A stretch of 64,000 nucleotides of DNA. Source: Endothia cerciana. Lineage: Eukaryota; Ascomycota; Sordariomycetes; Diaporthales; Cryphonectriaceae. Below, one piece after another: positions 34,391-42,850 of the stretch. Both the position numbers and the translations under genes were made by a program. The stretch covers positions 434,001 through 498,000 of the forward strand of contig JALRMH010000001.1 in NCBI GenBank assembly GCA_026119935.1. Direction: 5' to 3'. Each line of letters opens with the position of its first letter. Position 1 is the stretch's first letter. Below the pieces are notes generated by a model. The model was not told the DNA's origin and did not search any database. It saw nothing but the letters and a program-made list of their open reading frames with translations.

Positions 34391-35407
34391 TCAGCCCAAA
34401 AACGCCTGCCTCCCCACCTCAACGTCTTCTGCCGTTCCACAAACCAGACCAGCCCTCTCATCAGTGCCTTCTAGCACCCTGTCCAGGACTGCCTTGCCAT
34501 CTGTGGGGTCTATGGCCAGGCCACCCGCACACTCGACGATCAGGGCAACGGGGAAGAGCTCAAACAACCGTCTGAGCTTCGCCTTGCTCTTTGCTGTCAC
34601 GGGTGATACATAGATGCCGTGGCCCTTGACAAGAGCATGCACCACGTCAGGCACGAGTCCACCAGAGTACCTCAGGGTATATCCCTCCTGTATGTACCGG
34701 TTCACGAGCGCCATATACTTCTTGTCCTGTCCCGCAGCGCGCAGGTTCGCAGGCGCGAAGTAGCGGGTCTTGAAAGGCGGCGGCGACAGCCTCACATCCG
34801 GCCGGATGATCTCGCAGTCCTGGGAGCCCCTCTCGTTCAGGCCGACCTCGAGGCAGACAGACGCGGAGCCCGGGATGCGGATCGCAATGATAGCTGCCGT
34901 GCGGGGCCCGTATACCCCGAGGACCGATGCGATCTGCCTCTCGGCGGCCTGGCCTATTGCCGTCTTCCCGTCCCAGACGCCAAGGATCGTGCCGACCGTC
35001 CAGTTGGGTGCAATGATGGAGCTCCCGTCGAGCGGGTCGAAGGCGACCGTGTACTGCTGCGATGCTGCCTCTGGGGCGCCCGCCTCGGGACCGTGGACAG
35101 CCTTCTCCACCGGGTCCTCCTCGCTGCTTGCGGTCACGACCGAGGGGCACTTCCCGGCGAGGGTGTTGCGCAGGATCTGCTCCGCTGCAACGTCGACGTT
35201 CAGCTGGTCGTCGCCGAACGGGTTGGCCGTTCCCGCCAGGGCGACGTGGTGGGCCCTGTTCAGCGCGCTGGCGATCTCGCCGATGGCGTCGACCACGGCC
35301 GGCAGCACCGACTTGAACAAGTCCGCATGAGACCCATCTGCCGGCGCAAGAGACTGAAGATGCGAGGTGAGGCCCGTCGCGCCCACTGGCGCCGACTCGT
35401 TGCCCAT
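34391..35407 (-). CDS. Sedoheptulose-1,7-bisphosphatase-like enzyme of the class I FBPase family
   Basis: An intronless 338-residue frame. Class I FBPase/SBPase motifs in order: acidic SSEED (95-99), the metal/phosphate loop FDPLDGSS (123-130), a substrate-binding stretch YTLRYSGGLVPDV (243-255), and the C-terminal VECAGG with its metal-ligand Glu (292). The order and wording (NWTVGTILGVWDG, GVYGPRT, PANLRA, RRLFELFP) are closer to plant SBPase than to gluconeogenic FBPase. The plant redox cysteines and transit peptide are missing. The family removes the 1-phosphate from a sugar bisphosphate using Mg2+; the preferred substrate is inferred. Yeast uses an unrelated enzyme (Shb17) for this step. 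Confidence 0.87.
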   Translation of the reverse strand: MGNESAPVGATGLTSHLQSLAPADGSHADLFKSVLPAVVDAIGEIASALNRAHHVALAGTANPFGDDQLNVDVAAEQILRNTLAGKCPSVVTASSEEDPVEKAVHGPEAGAPEAASQQYTVAFDPLDGSSIIAPNWTVGTILGVWDGKTAIGQAAERQIASVLGVYGPRTAAIIAIRIPGSASVCLEVGLNERGSQDCEIIRPDVRLSPPPFKTRYFAPANLRAAGQDKKYMALVNRYIQEGYTLRYSGGLVPDVVHALVKGHGIYVSPVTAKSKAKLRRLFELFPVALIVECAGGLAIDPTDGKAVLDRVLEGTDERAGLVCGTAEDVEVGRQAFLG

Positions 35408-36569
35408 CTCTTATGCCGTTGCAGTGCCCGCTTTCCGGATGCCCGTGTATGGATGTGTATGGCTGACCCTTCAAGGTATGGACGACTTGGATTTGAAAAG
35501 GACGAGAAGGAGATGAGAACACGCCCGAAAGACAGCCAGATAGACTGAGTGTCGTCGGGAAGTACAATGGCGTGAGCGCTAGTTTTTTGACGGCGCGGCC
35601 CGACCCACATACCTTGATCATCTCGACTGAAGAAGCCGGATTCATGCTAAGGATAGACGTCACTGGTTATGCCCCCGGTGTGCGAGCGACTTTATTCACA
35701 ATGGCCCCTACTTAGAAGACACGTAGAAGCCATTTTCAATTATTATGATACTGTATCCAATACTGCTCGAGAAGTCTATTCTGCATTACTTCTGGGTGAT
35801 ATGGGGATAGCCGACAAGCCTTCCACCCGGGCCCATTCCGAGGCCGTTCTGGACGGCGTCTTCATGGTCGGGACACAATCCCCAAGATGGGACTTCATGC
35901 AAAGGAACGCGGGTCGAGAATCTTCGTTGTTTCAAGCCAGCCGGTATAAATGGCACTCACTCCTGGTCTACCAGTCTCGAGCAGGTCCCTCCTCATTCCA
36001 GTCATGCGGTAATGTGTTCCGGCACGTGAGAAAATCTCCCCATGTGCGGATCCCTCCCTTCGTTTGCAGCCAATTTCCACCCTGCTGCAGCAAATATGTT
36101 CTATCTTCTCAGAGACTAAATTTTCGTGTTTGTATGTCCATCTGCTGGTTCCCCACCAGCTGTGGCAGTAAACTGGGTACGTCTTGAGAAAGCACATTGG
36201 GTGAACATTCTAGTTGCGAGGCAAGTCTACAAGAAGGCTCGGCTTGTCTTCAATGAGCCATTTATATTGCTTCGAATGGCCTCTTCGGAGCTGAAGGCGC
36301 AGGACACTCCATCTTCCGATGGCATGAATGCGACATGTCGTTCAGAAGCACAACCACTGCGGGTCGGTGATTGTCTGTGCGACGGGCCCAGCAGGGCAAG
36401 CGATCAACGTCGTCTGGTGACTCCATCGCGGAGGACTAGACGCCAGTAATCGTGCGCCCTCCCTCTCTCTGTGATTAGTGTGTACTTATTGCCTTAGGCC
36501 TGTTACAAGAAGTACGCTTGAGTGACATAGATTATAGCCTATTCCACAAATCATCATCAAGCAGGTAAC
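35408..36569. other. Intergenic region, no gene seen
   Basis: Upstream DNA of the SBPase-like gene on one side and 3' flank of the Cys-rich gene on the other. A 173-codon frame at 35669-36187 has no recognisable features. Confidence 0.45.
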
Positions 36570-37726
36570 TCATTCCTCCGGCTCTCCACGGCTGTATTCG
36601 CCATTTCGACAAGTCGGCTCGTTTGCCTGCAATTCCTGTGATCCATAGCCAGGATATTTGTAATTCTGTTCCTGACACGCCGCCGGAGGCACTGGGGAGT
36701 ATCCCTGAGAGGTCGTCCCATCCGGCCTGGCCTCCAGCTTCTGCTGCTTCTCCTGCCTGTCCTTCCTCCTGGACCGCCACAGGTAGAAGAAGATCCCTGC
36801 GACGACGCCCGCCGCAAGCGGGATGCCAACGCCTAGACCAACGCCCAGACCGACCGCTTCGGCGTTGTTGCCTTCTCCGCCGTGGCTGCTAGTCTCGTTG
36901 CCGCCGCTCGTCTTCTGCGCCGCTGTAGATGTGGTGGATGCAGCGGAGGCGCTGGTGCTTGTGCCGGTGCCGGTGGTTGTGCTGGAGCTGGAGCTGGTCT
37001 GGGACAGGGGCATCTGTGCGAGGACGGTCGGGATAGATGTGCCCAGGACGAATATGTCGGACGAGTTCTTGCAGCAGGCATAGCTACCGATGCCTTCCGC
37101 CCCAGTGTCGCGGCAGTAGTGGGTGCCGTCAGTGATACCATCGCAGGGGCGTATCCCAGCCGAGGAATATGGTGCATCTGAGAAGAGCACAAGGACCGTC
37201 AGCATCACGTGGGGCTGGTTCCCCAGCGTATGACGACGACCAAAAGCACATACGGGGACTGACTTACATTGTCCGCATTCGTTCAGACATGCGGGAGAAT
37301 TCCAAGCCGGATCGGTGCAGCCCACCCGCTGGTAGTCTTCTATGCCCTCGTTGATTGTTTGACAGACGCCACTACGAGCTCGTGAAATAGCTATGCCGTC
37401 CCTACACGATGATATCGACGATAGCAGGCGATCCAGGGTGGTCAAGCGCCCGGAGTTTCTCAAAACGCGACAAAGTTTCACACGCGACAGCAAGTCGGTT
37501 GGAAAGGGTCGCGTGGGGGAGGATGTTCGTCGATGGGTACTCACTTGGAGTAGCAGACGACTCCGGCTTGGCAACACGCCGTGTGTCCAGTTGTCTCATC
37601 ATCCCATCGATAGCTGACCGTACTCACAGAGCCATCGATATTATAACAAGTGTCATTATTCGCAAAGGACCTCGATATGAGAGAGGTTAATGAAAGCCCA
37701 GCGGCAAAAAATCGAGCGGTGTACAT
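36570..37726 (-). CDS. Cys-rich type I membrane protein (3 exons)
   Basis: Exons 37726-37545, 37401-37268 and 37177-36570 join in frame to 307 residues. There is a signal peptide (MYTARFFAAGLSLTSLISRSFA). The ectodomain has spaced cysteines (DTCYNIDGS, TACCQAGVVCYSK, GVCQT, GCTDP, ACLNECGQ, PCDGITDGTHYC, ACCKNSS). A Ser/Thr stalk follows, then one transmembrane helix (GLGVGIPLAAGVVAGIFFYLW) with a basic RSRRKDR stop and a roughly 60-residue tail. Such DTCY...CC...C ectodomains are common and uncharacterised in filamentous ascomycetes. Same overall plan as the 3941-5518 protein but no clear sequence similarity. A surface-sensor role is inference. Confidence 0.82.
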
Positions 37727-38528
37727 TGGTATAGGAACGGCCGGCAGCCTTGACGATCCCCTCCGAGCATGAATCAACGGGCTAGAGCCTAGAAGTCAAG
37801 GGCAACGGCGAGAGGCCCATCAACTTCAATGGCCTTGTGGTGCGTGAGTGTTATCAAAGCAACGCGGTGGTTGAGAGCAGCAGCAGGTTCAAAGTATGAA
37901 AGGCGCGGTCCGTGGTAGTGGTTCCACAGGTGCCAGGGATAGGTAAAGGGACCGTCCATCTACTACATAGCGATATTGGCTCTAGGCACCCTTCAAAACC
38001 CCTGTTTTACAAGTCGTTTAACATGATTAGTGGATATTCGTGCTGATCTTGTTCGACCCACTGTCGACGGATAGCCTTGGTGGGTTTATTGGGTCTCGAT
38101 TTATGGCTGTAGGTGGGTAACACATGGCACTGTCGGCCTAGCGTGCAAGTGTCCTTCAGTATTAACGATCCGGTGTGTACCTGAGCACGAGAGTAGACAG
38201 AGTACCTTGCTGATATGATCGTATCACTGCCTTCAGACCGTAACAGGATGTGACACGGAGTCATGGAAGGAATGTTCGGATCCTGTGGGCTGAATCGTCT
38301 TTGCACACCCTAGCGTGAGACTCCTCTCAGCCGCAATTCTGCGGTCACCCATACAGGCCAACGAATACCAAGAATTCCGAAAAGATCATCGTGCATAGGG
38401 GGAAGCAGAAATGCAGGGTCGCTTGTGAGCACCAATGCCGGAACGGCTGCCGCCCTCGAGGTCCACGACCACGAGGGCTAACAGCGCGGGCAGCCGTGCC
38501 AACTGACACTTCTACTATCTGCGAGCAC
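37727..38528. other. Intergenic region, no gene seen
   Basis: Promoter side of the Cys-rich gene and 3' flank of the TLS1-like gene. TACTACATAG at 37961-37970 is part of the recurring TA motif. Confidence 0.5.
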
Positions 38529-39771
38529 TCATCGCCTCTTCTTGTCTTTCTCCTGCTGGGACAATAAGAGGTCCCGCATTGCGGCCCTTGCGTTGCGACT
38601 ACCACCAAGCTTCGGCCCTTTGAGTACTTCCTCCTGCTTCGCTCCGGGTTTCGGTGGCGGAGCCGGAAGTCTTCTTCGCTGGTTCCTTCTCTGGGCCATA
38701 GCATCCAGGAACTCGCGCCGGAACTGCTCCGCAATTCTCTCATCCGCGGCTTCATCAGTGCCAGGCTCAGCTGCCATTTCTGCCTGGGCTGTTGCATCGT
38801 ATACATCCACTGAGCCAGAGCGTTAGCATTCTGCCTGGACCGGCCGCGAGGAACATGATAAAGGAGAAAGGGAGAACTCACGTCTGTTCTCCCGCATTAG
38901 CGCTTCCACCATCTGATCTCGCTTGATGTCCTCACTAGCGCGCCTCTTGCGGCCTCGCCATGGCTTTCCGTCCTTGCCGATCCTGACACGCTTTCGTGAA
39001 TTATCGGATTCGTCGTCGACATGTTCTCCGGCTAGTCGCCTCCGCGCCTGCTCCGTCATGGCGGCATTGCGCATGCGGACTTCCTCGCCGAGATCGACCT
39101 CCTGTAACCTGCCTCCCATCGTCGGCTGGTTTCCCAGCCTCTTGGTTGGATCCGCTCCGGCCGCCACCACTGCTCCTGATGAGCCGGGTTGCTGTGAAGT
39201 AGATGCTTGGGCCGCCTTATCCGCGGCATGTCGTCTAGCCAACTCGGATTCTATGTATTCCTCCCTTGCTTGGTCAGCCTTTGTCCGGGCCAGTGTAACG
39301 AGATCCAAATGAGGAAACCTACATATATTTATTCACGAGCTCGCCCACTAGCCCTGCCTGCGGCGCAAAGCGCCTTGACACACCCAACTCCACGGCCTCC
39401 GGGTCTTCTTTAGGGTCCAGATGCTGTTCCATCTTTGCCTCCTCCTTGGCTGCAGACTCCGGCCGAAACTCGACACCCCTGAGTCTCGACTTGCGTGCAT
39501 TTCGGAGGCGCAGAGCTTCAGCTACTGACAAGGCTTCAGTTTCTAGAATCTCCTTTTCGCTGTCTTTGTCGCTGTCTTTGTCGCTGTCATTGTCGCCATG
39601 GGTTTTGGTCTCGCGGTCCTGAATCGGTGCTTGAGGCGCAGTAGTTTTGCTGGTCGCATCTCCTGTCTCGGTCTCGGTCTCTTGGGGGCGCTGTCTGAAC
39701 TGCTTGCGCTTCTTGGTTGGTCGGAAGACGACCTGTGCTGCAGGATCCTCTGTTGATACAGATGACTCCAT
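38529..39771 (-). CDS. TLS1/C9orf78-like (Hep59 domain) splicing-associated protein
   Basis: Exons 39771-39323, 39264-38882 and 38809-38529 join in frame to 370 residues. The Hep_59 (PF07052) signature is clear: an N-terminal FRPTKKRKQFRQRP, then LSVAEALRLRNARKSRLRGVEF, and GELVNKYM joined by the first splice to EEYIESELARR. Intron 1 ends GCTGACCAAGCAAG, the only acceptor that restores this conserved join. The rest is highly charged with RKR and DKD repeats and a basic C-terminus ending EKDKKRR. In fission yeast Tls1 binds the spliceosomal helicase Brr2 and controls splicing of telomere-related genes; human C9orf78 is a spliceosome component. A divergent promoter of about 300 bp is shared with the acylphosphatase gene. 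Confidence 0.87.
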
Positions 39772-40069
39772 CTCGATTTGTGATGAGGGTGCGGGGTTGT
39801 TGACAATGTTCAGAGCTGGTACTGCTTGGAACAGGTGATGGTTGGGTTCGGGACACTGGAGGTTGAAGTAAGCTTGTCTTATCTTAGCGCCATGGCTACC
39901 ACTGTCGCTGCGGCGCCTGGCTCGGTGACATCACTCACAGCATTGCTCTCTGCTTCGTCCCTTGTAAAAAGCCAAAAGCTATGCAAAATCGAACACTCGG
40001 AATTCTTTACAAAAGGATCAATTCACATATACTGTACAAGACACTTTTTACACCACAACTATCAAGACC

Positions 40070-40539
40070 ATGGAGAGTTCAGACACAAAAGCCCAAAAGC
40101 GGATTCACTACGTTGTGGAGGGAGGAGTTCAAGGTACGCACGTAGTTCATTAATGCGCCTTTCGATTGCCTCATACTTACATCTTCTCTATGTCGAAGGC
40201 GTTGGTTTCAGGTAGGTACTTGATTCGATGGAGATTTCCAGGCTCAATTAAAAAATCTTGCTAGATACTTCACTAGAAAGCATGCAACAGCCAGAGACAT
40301 CACAGGCTGGGTGCGTAATACACCTGATGAGAAAGTAGGTACAAGCCTGCCCAGCACTGCACTTCGTCACATCCTGACTTTGGCCTTAGGTCGAGGGCGA
40401 GGCCCAGGGTGATGAAAAGAAAATTGCCGACTTTCTGAAACAACTCAACAAGGGCCCTTCACATGCCACTGTGGAGAAGGTAGATCATGAGCAGCGAGAC
40501 GTTGTAGAGGGTGAGACGGCCTTCGAGGTCCGACACTGA
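40070..40539 (+). CDS. Acylphosphatase (4 exons, 13-nt microexon)
   Basis: Exons 40070-40133, 40199-40211, 40265-40334 and 40390-40539 join in frame to 98 residues, the standard acylphosphatase length. The first active-site segment VEGGVQGVGFR is built across three exons: the 13-nt second exon supplies part of Gly, then Val-Gly-Phe and most of the catalytic Arg codon. The second segment RDITGWVRNTPDEKVEGEAQG (with the catalytic Asn in WVRN) spans exons 3 and 4. The enzyme hydrolyses carboxyl phosphates such as 1,3-bisphosphoglycerate in the cytosol. The stop lies 168 bp from the convergent PWP1 stop. The gene is easily missed because no exon exceeds 150 nt. Confidence 0.93.
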
Positions 40540-40707
40540 ATGGGCAGCTTCATTTCCGACGGATGGAGAGGGAAAAGACCGTACGCATCGACCGAATGGG
40601 GTTGATTAACTGCTGTATCATTATGAGAGCCTCCATAGGCATCCCGCTATAATCCAGGCGATCTAGCACCCCCATGATGGAACCGAGCTTGGCCGGGCTT
40701 GACGAAT

Positions 40708-42369
40708 TTATTCCTCTTCCATGGAGTCGTCCCCATCCTCGCCAGGCCCAGAGCCTTCTTCCTCTGCTTCCTCCTCCTCGTCAGACTCGCTCTCGTCATC
40801 AGCAATGCCAACAAGCCTCTCTTTGACATCCCCTCCGGCCTCGGTAGCAGGCATCTTTCCTGCGAACGCGCGGCGAACAGTAGCGTTTGTGCTAGTGTCC
40901 CAGACGTGCATTGTGCCCTTGCTGCCAGCCACCGCCAACCTGAAGGCGACCTGGGGGTCTGGCCCGAAAGTGGTCGAGAAGACCTTGCCAACATCTAGAT
41001 CCCGAGACACCACCAACGCAGGGCCAGTTGTTTGTATGTTCCACAACTTAACCGTCTTGTCTGTAGATCCCGTTGCCATGAAGCCAGGTATCACGCTGTT
41101 GAGGTCGAATGATGAGACAGACTGGTCGTGCGCTTGCAGCGTCCATATAGCCTTACTCTTGGCTGGGTCAGAAGGCGCATTCCTCACATCGTAGTAGTGA
41201 ACGACACCGTTCTCGGTCGAGACAAAGAAGTTGTTGGGGTTGTGAGGATCCCAACGAACGCTCTCGACGTCGCTCTCGACGCCCCATCTTGATGGTTTCG
41301 CATCCGGTGCCCGCATATCTGCAGCAATGATCGTCCGATCGTAGCTACCACTCAACAGGACTGTCGACTCCACCGAATGCCATGCTAACGAGCAGACCTT
41401 GTCGGTATGGTAGCTGTATGACTTGGCGCACTTCGCGGTGTGTAGGTCCCATAGCTTGACAGTCTTGTCGGCTGAAGCTGAAGCCAGCAAGTTCCTGTGT
41501 TTCCGGTTGGCCGCCAGTGACAAGACTGCATCAACATGGTACTCGTCGTTGGCCTTCTTCGACTTCTTCTTCTTCTTTTTCTTCTTTCCGTCCTCTGGGT
41601 TGCCTCCCTGACCCAATATGGCATTTGGGTACATGCAATCCACCGTGTCGAGATCCCATAGCTCAATGTCCGGATCCATCGTGCCAATTGCGACGAAGTT
41701 TGCTGCCGCGTCCTTATCGACACTTGACCTGCCGCAGGCGATGTCCAGCCACTCGACGCAAAGAGGTATCGCAGGAAGCATGATGTCGTGGTGCACGTAG
41801 AGATTATCGGCGTCGTCCTCATATACGTAGACCTCCAGGTGTGCCAACTCATCCTCGACCTTTGCTGCTAGCACCAGGTTATCTGTCGCGAGGATTTGCA
41901 GATCCTCCCGCTCCTCATTCTCATCCTCCTCGTCTGGTATGGTGATGTATGGATCGTCCTTGTTGTTGTCGTAGTATGCCAGCGATTTTACGTTGCCAAA
42001 CATGCCCATGCTTTGTGCAACCTCGATGTCCTCCTCTGGGTCGTCATCGTAGTGCTCGAGGTCATACTCCTTCAAGTCGTCATCGATTTCAATGCTGCAA
42101 TGTGATCAGCGCAACACTCTCTCGGGAGCCAACTTCATGACATACTCGTTCTTGGAGCCTTCTGCCGTCTTCTTGGACTCCTCCTTGTCGGATGAACCCT
42201 CGCCATCCTTTGCTTGGGCCTCTTCCAGGTCGTCGTTGGCGTCGTCCAGCTTTAGCTTCGCCAGAGATGCGATGCGCTCGAACTCTTCCTCGTCGAAATT
42301 GTATTTCTGAGGGAAAGGGGCCGCAAAACCTCGCGGCACCCAGGCGGCAGTTGTAATCATGGACGACAT
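40708..42369 (-). CDS. PWP1: PWP1, WD40 ribosome-biogenesis factor
   Basis: Exons 42369-42146 and 42094-40708 (51-nt intron, GTATGT...TTGCAG) encode 536 residues. The N-terminus MSSMITTAAWVPRGFAAPFP is the PWP1 signature, followed by an acidic region and DIEIDDDLKEYDLEHYDDD. WD repeats follow (DPDIELWDLDTVD, ASADKTVKLWDLH, GSYDRTI, STDKTVKLWNIQ, MHVWDTS), interrupted by a lysine run after the first. The tail is strongly acidic (EEEEAEEEGSGPGEDGDDS). PWP1 is nucleolar and acts in 60S assembly and rRNA transcription in yeast and animals. It is divergent with PRP16 over 481 bp. Confidence 0.95.
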
Positions 42370-42850
42370 ATTGGTGTAGGGAGCACGAAACTGCAAGATC
42401 TCTACCAAGTGCAGAATATGAGGGTCGCGAAAAGCTTGGGGAAATTCGAGTTCAAAAAAAAGTTGGAAGTCCCTCCAGACCTGATAAGAGATAAGAACGG
42501 GTCCTGCTATAGTACGGACGTACAGTAACACACCAAGCCATAAGCCTAGCCAGTACGTACCTGGTCAAATTCATAGTGTCTTGCCCTGAAGCGTTTCGAT
42601 CGACGTATTTCGTCTTCAGGACTTTGAGACCTTTCATACATTGAAAAATTACAGAGTACATGCTTCTGCGTAATCTTTCATGTTCACTTTGTGGTAGTGC
42701 CGCGGACTCTTGAAGCATCTGTCGGTAACGGGAGCTTAGACGCGCGGTGGCGCTAAACATCAAGTAGCTTAGGTAGCCATCAAGTCTACCACGATCCTCG
42801 TCAACTATCAATCGCCCAGCGTTTTTTCGACAGTCCAAAGCACGACAGCT
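42370..42850. other. Divergent promoter region between PWP1 and PRP16
   Basis: 481 bp between the two start codons. A 128-codon minus-strand frame (42452-42838) crosses it, but it shows no known features and would overlap both promoters, so it was not called. Confidence 0.55.

Noticed and set aside
35669..36187. 173-codon plus-strand frame downstream of the SBPase-like promoter
   Set aside because: No conserved pattern; Cys and Ser content looks random and there are no splice-joined extensions.
42452..42838. 128-codon minus-strand frame between PWP1 and PRP16
   Set aside because: Ordinary composition, but it would occupy the whole divergent promoter, has no partner exons and no recognised family.
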